Shown here: positions 41,201 to 53,422 of the stretch, piece after piece
Position numbering within the stretch: position 1 is the first letter of the stretch
Layout: the number at the start of each line of letters is the position of its first letter
Source of the DNA: Chondrus crispus
Taxonomy: Eukaryota > Rhodophyta > Florideophyceae > Gigartinales > Gigartinaceae
Assembly (NCBI RefSeq): GCF_000350225.1
Contig: NW_005178572.1
Location: forward strand, 186,001 to 250,000
Reading direction: 5' to 3'
Length of the DNA stretch: 64,000 bases
Translations under genes and position numbers: made by a program
The notes under the pieces: model-generated
Told to the model about the DNA's origin: nothing
Databases searched by the model: none
What the model saw: only the letters and a program-made list of their open reading frames with translations

Positions 41201-44200
41201 TGTAGGCTGTGCCGGGTTGTGTAACGAGATCCCAATTCTCGACGAGCGACTTGCTCATCGGCGTCCGCCATGCGGGATCGTGTTCCTGTCTCCACATAAA
41301 AAAAGGAAACGGGACAGAACCCAAAATAGAAACAAAAAGGAGCAAAACACCCTCGAAAACAAGAGCCGGTTCGTTATGAATGAGAGTGTGTGTGAGTCGC
41401 TCGTGCGCAGGAGACAGGGAGGGGGTTTGGAGAACGAGTTCGATCGGCGACGACGGAGCGACAGCTACGACCTCCTTCAAGGAGCTCAAGTTGAGCGTTC
41501 ATCCTCGTAACTACGGGTCTGTCGCACGCAGTAATTCTTCCCTGCTCGACGAGCATTAGTCCGTTGATATGTTAAGCTCAGTCAGCGTCAGGTCCGTTCG
41601 TCTGGACTTAGTCGCAGATCGACTTCGTAGTGGGTATCGTCGGCTGTGGCCGGCGAAAACAAAGTTGCAGTAACTCCATCCCTTTCTTGATTTGGACTAA
41701 AATTTCGCGTCATCTCCTGTGTCTCCCATCTGCTCGCGCACCATTCCCTTGTGTCCCCTTGTAAAAAAAACCTCATAAAATTTTCCTCTCTTTCCTACGG
41801 ACGGGTGCGGATCCCTGATCCAAACGTCACTTCACGTGCGCACCACTGCGACGCGTGATCATATGTAATTTGCGCATTGTCTCCACCTGAGACTACAATA
41901 ACTTCCTCATTTCTTGACAGGGCGACACTCGCCGCTCCGTCCATGTGCGGGGGGTCGACGCAGACTTGCCTATCTCCCTTTTTCTCTCCTTCTCGTCATC
42001 CCCTATGATCCCTACTCCTACGACTACCCTTGTTTTCTAACTTCGCACTGCGTCCCACAGTACCTATTCTGACTTGACAACCCTCTGACAGAGGCTACCT
42101 CACTTGTGCACGCGCGACTTGCGGCGGCAAGGGTAACTTTTTTCTTCGGAAATATCTTACAACTGCACTGCGTGGCAATGATGCCACTGGTTCCCACGTC
42201 GCGTCCTTCTTCTCATATCCATACCATTTCACCTTGAGGATTAATTCCTCATCTTGGTACCCGTGATGGATGATCTTTTCTATCACGTACTCGGCGTTCT
42301 CATTTTCTTCCTCGCGTCTGGGGTTAATTTCTTCCCCCTCCTGAAGATTCTCCGACTCCTCCAACTCTTCTGAATTACTTGTCCTCTTGCGGTATCTCCG
42401 CTGACGGGTTTCGACTGACAACATCTTCCTCGTCCTCTAACATCTGCGCTCGCGTAGGAGGACCTTCCTCACTCTCCATGGCGTCGCGTTCTTGATTCCC
42501 CTCGCGTCCGCTGAGGAACTGTAGAGCCTGTCGTAGGCCTGATATCGGCATGTAGTCCATGAGACTAGGGGCTAATTCGACTCTATCTCGCGACACGCGC
42601 TCTTCTTGGTCGCCTATGGCGATGACAACCGTGTTCTTATCTGATTTCTTGACTGCATACGGTCCCGTGGCAACTTGTCCCAGCTTGTGTCTAGGTTCTG
42701 TTGCGGTCCCCGGTTTCTTTCGGAGGAAACGTAGGATCCTGAAGGCATGTCATACTTCGGCTTGCGAAGCCTTGCGTCAAAGTTTCGCTTGTAGCGCGCT
42801 TGTTCTTTTCGCAGGCTCTTATCAGCGCCTTTCATCAGGCTTTCCAACCACGACTGCCATTTCAGGTAGTACGCTCGACTCGAGCTAAATCCTTCCAAAC
42901 TTGGCTGTGCTTGTAACGCAATGCTTCTCGGCGCCCGAGCTAACACCAGCTCGAAGGGCGCGATGTTCGTAGTTCGATGAACTTTCGTGTTGTAGGCGAA
43001 CGTCACAGCGTCGCTAAATAGGTCCCAGTCCTTGGGATGCTCTCCAACATATTTTCGCAACGCGGAAGTCAGCGTGCGGTTAAACCTCTCAACTTGGCCG
43101 TTGGCTTGCGGGTGGTACGTAGTCGTGAACACATTGCGTATGCCGAGAATTCGGCAGACGTTCTGAAAGAACCGGGCCGTGAACTGTGTTCCATTGTCGG
43201 ACAGCAGCTTGACCGGCGGTCCGTACACGAATACCCAATGGTGAACGAAGGCTTGTGCGATGTGCGCAGCTGATATCTTCTTCAACGGTACGGTTCGTAC
43301 CAGTTTCGAGTATCGATCGCTGATCACGATAATATACCGATTTCCTCGTTTAGTTGTAATTAGCTCGCCGAGGATGTCGATGGCGCCAAACTCCAGCAGA
43401 GTTTTGGGCGTGAACAGCTTCATTTCCTTCGTGTTTCTTCTTAACTTCACCCTTTCCCGCGCGCATGCGGCGCAATTCTTCGCGACTGCGTAGCAGTCTA
43501 GGGCCATCTTAGGCCAGTAAAAATATCTTCTCAATGTTTTGTAAAGTTTCCTGCCTCCCGGGTGTCCTGCCAATTTTGGGTAGTGGTTCAACCCTAGGAC
43601 GCGGTCCCTTAACGATTGTGGTATCACCACTTGTACAAACTCCGCCGCGGTACGGCATAGAGTTCCTTCGAGTTCCTTGGTCTCCGTGCTGAACGTTCTC
43701 ACCTTTCCGACGTCCATTTCTTCCTTGATGCGGTTGCAGAAGGGGTCGACAGCTTGCTCGCGAATGAGCTCCTCCAAAGTGACAGCTTGGAATTGATCGA
43801 GGCGATCAGAGGCGGCCCCCCCCCTCAAGAGCGAGGATGTCGTCTAACGCGTCAAAACTGTCCTCGTTCTCCACTGTACCCTCGGCCGGTTCGGCCATAA
43901 AGCATGGGATTTCGTCGTCGATTTCGTCGACGGTTTCTCTTGCGGTCCGTAATCTTGGCAGGGCATCATCTTGGCTGTTAGCCTTGCCCCTCTTGTACTT
44001 GATTTCGAAATCCAATTCCGAGAGGCGGAGCCTCCATCGGATTAATCTCCCGCTGGGGTCGGTTACGTTCATCAACCACCTCAATGAGGCATGGTCGGTA
44101 TGCACAATGAAGTGCTCGCCATATACATATGGTCTTAAAGTCTGTACGGCCCAAATTACCGCTAGACATTCTTTTTCTGATGCAGAATAGTTTCTCTCGG

Positions 44201-47200
44201 GTGCGGCCAACGTTCTTGAAAAGAACCCGATGGGTTTACGTTGCGCATCCGGATGTGTTTGAAATAATGCAGCGCCGATTTGATAGTCGCTTGCATCGGT
44301 ATCTACCGAGTATGGTAGGTCGTTCTTCGGCAGCGCCAACACCGGTGGCGCCAAGATAGCGTCTTTGAGCTTATGAAAAGCTTTTTCGCATGGTTCGTCG
44401 AATCCTTCCAACTGGACCGGTTGTCCTTTTTTCAGTAGTTGGTTTAGAGGATGCGCAATTTTCGCATAATGCGGAACGAACCTGCGGTAGACATTACAAA
44501 GTCCTAAGAAGCTCCTAAGCTGGGTCTGCGTTTGAGGGTACCTCACTTGTTCCAATGCGGCCATTCGCGCGGCGTCAACTTCCAATGTACCTGGCCGAAC
44601 GACATGGCCCAGGTACTTGATATTTTCGACGAAAAATTCGCACTTGCAAAGTTTGAGCTTCACACCTGCCTTCTCCAATACCGACAGTATTTCTTCAACG
44701 TGGACGATGTGCTCCTCCCAGGATTTGCTGAAGATGATGATATCATCTAGATATACCAGACAGCATTTCCAGCGGAACGGAGAGAGAAGGATATCCATGG
44801 CTTTCTGAAACGTCGCTGGGGCGTTGGTAAGCCCGAAGGGCATTCTTGAAAAACGGTAGAGACCTGAGTGACACGAAAAAGCTGTCTTGTCGCGGTCCGC
44901 TTGCGGAATAGGCATCTGCCAATACCCCGAAATCGCGTCCAACGCGGAAAAGACCTTGGTGTCTCCCAACGAGTCCAGACACTCGTCCATGCGCGGCAAA
45001 GGGTACGTGTCCTTCACCGTTACCGCGTTTAACCTGCGGTAGTCTACGCAAAAGCGCATCCATCCGTCCGGCTTCGGCAGTAATAAAACGGGCGACGCCC
45101 ATTCTGACTGCGCCGGTTCGATGACTCCTGCTTCTAACATCTTCTGTACTTCTGCGTCCTCGACCTCCCGAGCCTTTGGACCGGCTCGGTAGGGAGCTTG
45201 TGCAATTGGCCTTGTATCCGGGGCCAGTTCAATCCGGTGGACCGTGGTGTTGATCTCACCAAGGGTCCCATCCCACATGCGGGAATATCTTTTAACATCC
45301 GACGGAATCTTTCGCGCAGCTGGTCCGGCACGTGGCTCAGGTCGAGTTCCTCCCCGTCCGGCGGGGGAGGCTCAATCCGCCGCTCCGGCTTCGCAGTTGC
45401 CGTCGCGGAGAGCCCTTCCTCCCGTTCTCCTTGCTGGTCCTCGCGATCTTGTTCCGACGGTTCGCATCTTCTCTCGCCCGTCGGCGGCGGGGCAGAATTA
45501 GTAAATTTTTCCTCATCCCTTTCTTGAATTCCAAGTACCTCACCAATGGTGGTATTGCTCTTGAGTACGGCCCTCGGGTGCGGTAGTAGTTCCGCCACCA
45601 CTTGACCTTTTTGAACCCTGACAGGGTAATTTCTAAAATTCGCTACAAGCAATCTAAAAGATTTGTCAGGCTCAACCTGCACTACACCTTGGTGCTTACC
45701 AGTCCGTGCTTGTCGTATAGGGGTGCGTAGGGTTGAACGACGACCAAGCCAGTCCTCCTCGAGGTGCATTCGACTACGTGATGCGTCCCTGGCTCAATGG
45801 TCGTGGCTCTTGCCACCTTCACCCTGGGGGAAACTCGCTCCCCTTTTGCATCATTTTCGCCCTCTCCGGGGACCAGATGCTTCTTCGATTTTCTCGCCGA
45901 GAACCGCCTTACGATCAGAACCTCCGAGAAATCCGCCAACTCAATTGTCCTCTTCCGTGGGTAGATAGCCTCCACGAACCTATCGCAATAGTCCGCTCCT
46001 AAGATCAGCCGCACTGCGAGCTTTTCGCACACAATAAATTCGGCAGCAGCCACAAATCGTCCAAGTCTCACGGGCATCTTGATGGTTCCGAGAGTCTGGA
46101 GTGGCCTGTTGTTCGCATCGCCGATATCTTGGGTCGGTCCGAAGGACACCAGTGTTTCCATTCCTGCTGGGAGTTCGGATTTTCGAATGAGATTCGGTCC
46201 TGCGCCCGTGTCTAATACAGACAGAACACGACTCATCAATCCGACCGTTGGTCCTATATCCGCGTAAACCTTGTAGTTTTTGCGCGCTAGTACCAGAATT
46301 TTTTCTGGACACTCCCTTCGCTTAACCCTGTACCAGGGTCTTCGAACTTGTTCCAGCGGACGGTCCCGGACTCGGCTCAATATTTTTTTGACGTGAGTCG
46401 GTCCCTTCGGCTTATCCACAAGTCTTACTACCTCCTCATCGAGGCCTTTCTTTCCCGCTAGAGACGGGGAACGGGACTGAGTCCCGGGTACAGTACGTTG
46501 AACCTGCACCTCTCGCGACTCCTTCGAGATTACCCTCTCTAGTTTTCCGGCTGCTGCGGGTTCCTCCTTACGTCCGACGACACGGGCCCAGCGGCGGGCC
46601 CTCTGAAAGGTCGGTTCGATCCCAGGGTTGAGGCACTCGGCGTGGTCGCCGTCTGCGATTCGAACCAATTCTTCACCTTCAGATAACTTGTCGATGGAAT
46701 CCCCAATCTCTCCATCGGAGACAACGCCTCGTAATTTCCCAAAACTCGGTGCATCTCCCGGAGGGAAAGAATACACGTGGGCGCGGCGTGCCCCTTCTCT
46801 TAACAATGATAGCACACGAGTCCGTGCTTCTTGACGGGGTACTGCGGCCTAGTTCCTCCACGGGCCGGCGGCCTTCCATGATTTGGCGACCTTCCCATCC
46901 AGCCTGGCCTTCGAAACGTTGTACCCTTGTCTTCCATCGGAATGCATGGCGCCGGCGTGTGGCCGCGCCCCCGGAACATCATCACGGGATCCGTGGGCTC
47001 TGAAAACGACTCCGTCGTGTACGTGGGCGTTGGTAAAGTTGACGTCCCACTAGCTCCGTATTCCTCGTGTCCCTAGCCCTCCGATGGCTCAATAAAATTG
47101 CCTTCGGCTACAAATGCTCCTTCATAATGATTTTCGCTACTTCCGTGCGCATCGCGTTCATCCGACCCGGAAATTGAATCGGCCGGGTGAACTGCGGCGC

Positions 47201-47373
47201 GGCTTTTTCGACTTGAGTGGGGGAACCTCGACTTGTCCCCCACTTTCACCGTTGAAGGTGTCTGGATCGTGACCTTCTTGACTCTCTTGTCTCGGGCGCG
47301 GCTCGCCGAGCCCTGCGCCTTGGCATAATTTACCAGTCTCAAAAATGAAACGTCCCGATTATCTTGACGATAT
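38215..47373 (-). mobile_element. Ty3/gypsy chromovirus on the minus strand, broken and 5'-truncated
   Basis: Parts in order on the minus strand: end of gag with a knuckle-like Cys-His region (about 46.8-47.3 kb), aspartic protease (VLDTGAGPNLIRK, about 46.2 kb), reverse transcriptase and RNase H (FCVDYRRLNAVTVKDTY, YLDDIIIF, 43.8-45.2 kb), integrase (HPQANGQVERFNRTL, 42.6-43.8 kb), and chromodomain (EYVIEKIIHHG, KVKWYGY, about 42.2 kb). At least five breaks. The 5' LTR and most of gag are missing where the piggyBac-like element starts. At the other end GGAGGGGGATA (a polypurine-type tract on the minus strand, 38215-38226) precedes TGTAGAGC, a likely 3' LTR start. About 4 kb between the chromodomain and that tract hold no sense gene. 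This element is older than the 15.7-kb one. Confidence 0.88.
38340..38825 (+). CDS. Possible antisense frame in the minus-strand chromovirus
   Basis: 161 codons from an ATG, on the strand opposite to pol and about 125 bp from the presumed 3' LTR boundary, the same position and direction as antisense frame 1 of the 15.7-kb element. Pro/Ser-rich start, then SWVARRYPSLDELRDKSMRE and DVADIEHSFADGAGMF. I see no convincing similarity to the other antisense protein, so the shared layout is the only support. It may not be translated. Confidence 0.3.
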   Translation: MLPSPSEHSGDSATRKRPGVGFPRKPEVPRGLPSIPCLPPVTNPTEPAFHPGYHSSWVARRYPSLDELRDKSMREHPSLFASSQWFSSVGVRDVADIEHSFADGAGMFPGQLPLQAIRTFDWRARIAIPTSILPSPHAFPMPISTSTREKIPVPPQWLPAL

Positions 47374-47393
47374 CCCTAATGCCATTTTTTTAT

Positions 47394-47611
47394 GATCAAT
47401 ATACTGCACAGAACCTTCCGACTCCGCGTGTTTCGCAGTGCGTCTACCAATACCAAAACAAACCGCATAGGGCCACAATACAGAGTCAGTTACACATGTC
47501 GGCATAGTTTGGCGCTACATAGCCAAATACAGGCAGATTTATTTAAACATGAAGTCTGGTCTCAGGAGACCTCACAAGCACCCGAAAAACAGCGTTCTGA
47601 TCAGTATACTG
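47394..47611. repeat. Subterminal GATCAGTATACTG sites, left pair
   Basis: GATCAATATACTG at 47394 and GATCAGTATACTG at 47599. The core TCAGTATACTGA is a perfect palindrome. Matching sites at 51456 and 51512 lie on the far side of the transposase gene. Likely transposase-binding or regulatory sites. Confidence 0.6.
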
Positions 47612-47691
47612 CTCAATGAAGACCATAGCTTGACCTTTCCATACACAAATGATACACAATACGGCTTACTTCTACATCGACGACATGTGTA

Positions 47692-50600
47692 TCAAACACT
47701 TCCACGGTGATGACTGCGTAGTCTCTGTGCCACAGGTTGTTCAGAAGATGGACTCTGATGGTTTTTCGTAGCTCCATTTTCGCCGATAATCGGCTCAGTC
47801 ACTTCATTTTCGCCGTGCTCTGGCACTGCCTGTCTCTCAATCTGCGGAGCTTGGTGGAGGCTTCTCAGGGATAGATGCTTTGCTGTGTGCCATACCTCAA
47901 AACAACTTTTGCGCAAGCCGGGGTAGGTTCGGATACAAAGAAATGTGCTGCAAAGTGGGAATTGATACGTCGTCCTATGTCCTCTCCAAGAGCCACTGTT
48001 TTGACCGCAAAGTGTACAGTAGTGAACCGGACCCTGTCTAGGTTGATGCCCGCTGACGGAGAGCCTCAGTCTTTTGCCGTCCTCTGAATTGAAGAAAAAT
48101 AATCTCTTGCGCTTTCGCCCCTTTGCTAAGCCAACAAGACGTTCAGCATCATTGTCAGAGATTTTGGCAGCAGTATCATCCGTGCGCATGTCATTCTTTC
48201 TCCTATCCATTACCTCCAGAGATGCAGCGTAGTGTAGCAGCTCCTGTGACAAATCGAACATGAAGTCCGCAGCGGACTGTACTTTGTTTAAAAGATTCCT
48301 GAACTTTTCAAGGGTTTTGAATGATTCCACCGTAACGAGTAGAGACCTCCGCTCGTAGATGCGAAACGCAAAAAAGGGGTTTAGCGCCATAGTTTTCAGC
48401 GTTTGAACTGCCAGTTTTTGCTCCCACTTTCAATGTGACGTTGAAGACCGTAGCATTGCCCTTTGCTGCGTTGCCGTCGACACCTGCTTTCGTTTTGCTG
48501 TGGATAGTCTGAGAAGCATGTTTGAACAGCTTCAGAGGATGAAAACAGCCTCTATCCAAAACCCGCCGGTTAATGACTTGCCAAAAAGGAAACCGGGACT
48601 CCACCAATTCTCGAACAGACCCTGTCACGAATCTCGGTATTTCATGGGGCTCCTCATACGCCCATCTCAACAACGGGGATGAAAGTGATTCAAGCGCTTC
48701 CCGGGCTACGTTAATTGTCTCTTGGGGAGAGCGAATTAAAACTCTGTAGAGAACACCTGTCTCAGAGGCGGCAACGTAGATGGCAAATCGCAATGACATC
48801 ACAACCAATTGATGCAAGATTTGTCCCATGCGCTCTGTGGGAATGTACTTGTGAAAGGTTTCATCTCCCATGATGCAACTGATCAGATTGAGGGACACTT
48901 GCGCCAGCGATTGACCAAGACTCGCTGGCTGCACGCGAGTCTTAATCTCCACTGTTGCCGGCACGTAGGATGTGCCCTCGACATGAATGATGTCACCGTC
49001 ATCGAATGCTCCATCCTTAAAACTGTCCACCCGCAGCAGCACTATACCATCAGGAGAGCATGCCAGGTACGGTGCATCCAGCACTGACAGCATCCCCACC
49101 TCAAAGAATTCTCCAAACATCTCCATTCTGCGCAACGCGTGCCCAACTGCTTTCTCGTTCACACTACCCCGCATCATAGATTCCGTAGATACTTTTGAGC
49201 TGAACCATGAATTAGAAGTATCTGGAACCACTCTTCATTGGTGCGCTCCTGCACTTCCCCCTGACCGTCCAGTTCGAGTGCAGTGCGAACTGCGCCATTG
49301 CGCATCAGAAAAGCCCCCGCATTTGTGCCAGTGATGCTAAACTGGCGAAGTAGGAACCAATCTGCACAACGCTGTGCTGTAGTAAGGCACATGCAAGTTT
49401 GGCGCAAACAATTCTCCAATCCCTCCTTCATGCTTCACCCATGAATGCTCTCGCCATTGACTCTGGTGAAGAGAATCTCCGCGCCCGCCGTTTCTTTTTC
49501 TTTCGGTACAGCAATCCAAGTGTTTAGGATGTCACCCACGCTTGGAGGTACAGTGTATAGGAACCGAAGTATCTTGCAAAACTTCTCGGTACCGTGCTCC
49601 CGAACGGCAATTGCTGTCACCTTCTTCACCCCCACCCTCTTACCGTTTGCGGAAATGGGCTTTGTGGCTAGACGTACATCGGGACCAAGGCCTCCATGGT
49701 CTGGAATGACGAAAGCAGCCGGACGATCGAATTGAGCACCCTGTCCGTGCGTTCCCCTCGTCTCCTCACTCAGTGCGTCCTGACCCCCCGCCGCTCCCTC
49801 CCCGTCTCCCTCACTGATAACATTTGCGCCACTATCCCGAATCTCTCCCACTGAGTTCCGCCCACCTTCTTCATTGCCTTGCCCTGAGCCCCGCTCGGAT
49901 TGAGTCGTCGTGACGTCCGCGGCTTCCTCTATGTCGTCCGGACACGTTCAAAAACGACTGCCCAACGAAGGGGTGGCAGCGGATGAGATGCTCAGGCATA
50001 ACTAGAATGGAGCAAAGTCCATTTGCGTTGAGTATGTCCAAAAACGCTTCCTTTCCATACCCCCTATCGGCCGTTATGACACAACCATTCACAGATTCCT
50101 CACCCTTGTCATCGAAGATTGTGGTAAGGAGTTTGGAGACTGAGACGGTTTGAGCCTCTCCTCTTCTTCTAAACCGTAACCCAAGAACAACCCGAAATAG
50201 TGCGTCGGCGATTGAATCTGCCGCGTGTCCTTCTTTGTCTGCCTTACGCTGACTGAGCATTTTCACTTGATTATCGACGGCTCTTATGCCGAACAAATCA
50301 TCGTCGAGCGTGGCGAGTAGATGTAACGGACAGAAAAAGACCTTCCTTGTTTCCCGAAATGCAAGGTTCTCGAACTCAGACAATAGCCGAGTCTGATCGC
50401 GCTGTGAATTCCAAGAAACGCTCCCATCATTCCCCCTTCCCGTCGGTGAATAGGCCAGAAGATTTGTGCAAATAAAACGAAGGCGATGAAGAGGAGGGGT
50501 ATCATTTCCCAAAGCACGCATAACAAGAACAGCTTTCTCAAAGCGAAATCCCGATGTGTGACTAAAGAGCATAACCGAGAGAAATCGATACATGTCGGGC

Positions 50601-51217
50601 ATCGTAAGAGGCTCCTCCTCGCTTCGATGCATACGAATGCTCTCGTTGATCCAATCCAACATTTGCCGCAACAACCCCTGGCATAACAGAATGACAAAAC
50701 CGCAACGACCAGGCAAAATTCCTCTCACTGGGCACTCTGTGATAAGCTTCTCGACTGCATTTTGGCAGAACAGTCTTGCTCTATTCCCAACCACGATGTT
50801 CGTAAACTCTTCCTCCATCATGACTGATGCGCACTCATTACGTATCACTTTCCATCCTTGTGACGGGTCCGATTGATTCCTTCCACCCCTTGTTCCACCT
50901 CGACCTCGGCCACGTCCCCTTCCACGCCCACCACGCGAACCTCTTCCTTCTCGCGAGCCTCGTCGACGCGCGGCGGATCCACGGCGCGACCCTCGTGCAC
51001 CGCGTGTCCCTCGTCCGACGCTTGACCCTCGTCCACCGCTCGATCCTTGCCCACCCCCCGCACTCTCTTCACCTTGAATTACGTGTTCAGTGTTCGGCAG
51101 ATTTGATGTATCTTCAGGCCGATCGTCAAGTTGATTCGTGGGCAATACCGCATCTGTCGGTGAATGCGACTCTTCCTCAGGGGAGGGGAGGGACGGAAAT
51201 GAGGCAGAAGATGGCAC
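47692..51217 (-). pseudogene. piggyBac-like transposase with YqaJ-like nuclease region and Cys-rich tail, broken
   Basis: Reading on the minus strand from 51217: a Gly/Arg-rich (RGRGRGRG) basic N-terminus; a helical region; a DDE-type core with HLLATLDDDLFGIRAVDNQ, GEAQTVSVSKLLTTIFDD and CVITADRGYGKEAFLDIL followed by VMPEHLIRCHPF (50.0-50.35 kb); then about 49.4-48.6 kb a segment with SITGTNAG, MMRGSVNEKAVGHAL, APYLACSPDGI and TVEIKTRV, the SPDG...EIK signature of PD-(D/E)XK exonucleases of the YqaJ/lambda type; and a C-terminal Cys/His cluster (YCTLCGQNSG, GHRTTYQFPLC, CFEVWHT, about 48.0 kb) like the piggyBac C-terminal zinc domain. Breaks: a one-base frameshift after SFLNVSG (about 49.94 kb), a stop after ESIHG (about 49.43 kb), a frameshift near EEWFQ (about 49.22 kb) and another before MALNPFF (about 48.39 kb). 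Introns were not identified and could explain some. Confidence 0.65.
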
Positions 51218-51455
51218 GAGACAAAAGAAATGGGCTGGGGGGAACAGGGAGGTGAAAGATGAAGGAAGATTGATGGGGCTTCGGCGATAATCTTGCAGTG
51301 GTCACATCTCGGCGGGAAGTTCACCGATTTTCGATCTTGAAAATCGATGTGGTGCATAACATCTAGCTACACATCATGCCAATGATTTACAGTGGAAAAG
51401 TGACGAAGAAACGTCTTGAGGATTCTTTCAAAACAGTCTCCAAAACGGGGTTTTT

Positions 51456-51523
51456 GATCAGTATACTGAACATACAACATGTAACGGCAGTATGCTATTT
51501 TAAGGTTGTCTTCAGTATACTGA
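51456..51523. repeat. Subterminal GATCAGTATACTG sites, right pair
   Basis: GATCAGTATACTGA at 51456-51469 and TCAGTATACTGA at 51512-51523, a 12-bp palindrome each, partners of the left pair. Confidence 0.6.
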
Positions 51524-52980
51524 CAAGTGGGCTCCGTGCGCGCTTCGCGCGCCGAGCCAAATCCCTTCTTTCTCCGCTCCTCGCTCTGCACCTCCTGCTC
51601 CGCCGTCCCTTCGTCTCTGGTCCACCATCGTTGCCGGCGTTCCCCGCCCCGCTGCTCCCCCGTCCTCTTCGCTACTGCTCTCGTCCTCTCTCCGGTCTTC
51701 GTCGCCCCTTTCCCTCTCGTCCTGCCACGCGTACCGCCCCTCCGTGCTCACTCTGGCTGCAGGTCGCGCTGCTCTCGCCACACTCGCCTCAGTCCTGCTC
51801 GCCACCCTTGCCCAGGCCGTTACACTGGTCGCTACGGTTGGCACTCCCGTCCGCCTCAACCTCCGTACCGGCGAACCCGTGGCCCCCCGCCCACACTGCC
51901 CCCTCCCTCTCCCCGCTTCTGCTCTCGACTGTTTCGCCGCCGCCCGCGTTGCCTGCCGCCTACGCCGCGAGGCGCTTCGCTTCCTCAATCCCCGCACTCC
52001 CACTTCTGTGCCCCTACCCTTTCGTTATTCTATGGCTCTCACGCTGTAGGCACACGCCCGCGCAATCACATCTCACCCGCCGCCCCGCCCTACTCCACCT
52101 GGCCCCTCTACTCGTGCGGCTCGCCCCGCTCCCTCCCGCCCTGCGGCGGCCTTGCCCTCTCCGTCGCCGGCCTCCGCCCCTGCTGCTGCTCTTGCCGCCC
52201 CCAAGTAACCGTCGCCTCACGTGCCCGGGCTTGCACCCCCACCTCGCCTTCCGCTCCACCCATTTCGCCGCCTGTGCACCTCCCGCTCGGCTTCCTGCTC
52301 CGACCTTTGCAGTTACTGCTCCCGACGTCCCCACCCTTGCTGCTGCTGCTGCTGCCCCTGCTTCGTCGCGTGCGCTCTCAGCGACTCTCCCGCCCTCCGC
52401 TCTCCTGGTTCCCCTCCCCTCCTGCCTCCTTTGACCGCCCTACGATCCCTCCTCCCCTTATGATGCGCTTCCCCCATCCCCCGCCTGCCCGCCTCTTCTT
52501 GATCAAGCCGATCACAGCCACCTTCCCCTCTGCACGCTGTTTCCGTAAGCCCTCCTTCTCGTCCGTCGCGGTGCCGCTCCCGCACCCACAGTCATCGCAG
52601 TTAGTCAATCTTCCCTTTCGTACGCTGCGAACCCCGCCGAAGGAGCGCAGCGCGACCGCCTGGGCGTCAATTCACGGCCCCCCCTCACCCGCGCGCGTCT
52701 TCTTGCGCTGCCGGCTGTGACACCTGCCCGCCTCGCAGCGACGGTCTTCGGCGTTCCTCGCCCCTGCCCCTCGCGCCGGCGCTCGCCGCCACCCCCTTCC
52801 CCCCCGGGCGCGGTCCGGCCCCTTCCGCCCGCGCTCCGAACCCATCTCTCGGGCCGCGTCAGCGGCCTCTGTCTTCACCCACCGCGCGCAATCCTCGCTA
52901 CAGCGTGGCCATGCGGCCCCCCTCGCCCCCTGCCAGTGACACACCCTTTCTCCTCGCCGCTGCCGCCTCTGAGGTCATGC
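51524..52980. other. GC-rich, C-skewed segment inside the transposon, no recognised gene
   Basis: The plus strand is strongly pyrimidine-rich (CCCTCC, CTCC, CGCC runs), so several frames on both strands stay open for 100-400 codons. All give low-complexity Pro/Ser/Leu or Arg/Gly/Ala proteins without motifs. I treat it as non-coding, although a basic RG-rich protein on the minus strand cannot be excluded. Confidence 0.5.
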
Positions 52981-52989
52981 GGAATTTTT

Positions 52990-53330
52990 AAATGACCCAC
53001 GTAATTTCTGCCCATCCCGTAGCCGCCACGTGTCCTTGGTGGCCGCTTGGCCTGCGGCCAGGCCGCCCCGCAGCCCCCCGCCACTTGCCACCGCCACGTG
53101 TCCCCGTGGCGGCCTGGCCTGCGTCCAGGCCGCCCCTCACGTGGCCGTGACGTGTACGCCGTGTCGCCCCCGTGCGCCCAAAATTCTTTTTCCTAGTAAA
53201 AAATGAAATTAAATCACGACCCCGCCGCTTTCTACACGTGTCCGCGTGGCCGCCTGGCCTGCGGCACACGCGCCCCCGCACGTGGCCGCCACTTGTCGCC
53301 GCAGCGCCCCCGTGCGCCAATGAGAACCCG
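52990..53330 (+). repeat. Three copies of a CACGTG/GGCCTGGCCTGCGGCC unit
   Basis: CCGCCACGTGTCC...GTGG-GGCC-GGCCTGCG-CCAGGCCGCC recurs around 53025, 53090 and 53235, each with an internal GGCCTG/CAGGCC hairpin. They lie near the right end of the piggyBac-like element and may be subterminal repeats. Confidence 0.65.
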
Positions 53331-53422
53331 TGCGGGAGCGCATGAACACACATACACAAACACACAGACAGACAGACACGGAAATTAGTATACGCGGGGA
53401 TCAAAAAAAGCATTAGGGATAT

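Larger units (their letters stand above)
47374..53418 (-). mobile_element. piggyBac-like DNA transposon with nuclease-bearing transposase, 6.0 kb
   Basis: Ends CCCTAATGC...GCATTAGGG, followed inward by T/A-rich sequence containing GATC on both sides. piggyBac elements also begin CCC. ATAT stands on both sides (47370-47373, 53419-53422) and may be a 4-bp target duplication, or part of a longer terminal repeat. The transposase region (47.7-51.2 kb) is on the minus strand. TCAGTATACTGA-type sites lie near both sides of it. The right third (51.5-53.4 kb) is GC-rich non-coding DNA. Left flank is the truncated chromovirus, right flank the truncated COR-TIR gene. Confidence 0.7.

Noticed and set aside
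51527-52720. Long plus-strand frame (about 397 codons) and overlapping frames in the GC-rich segment
   Set aside because: Low-complexity Pro/Ser/Arg composition, several frames on both strands open at once, no motif; explained by C-rich DNA.
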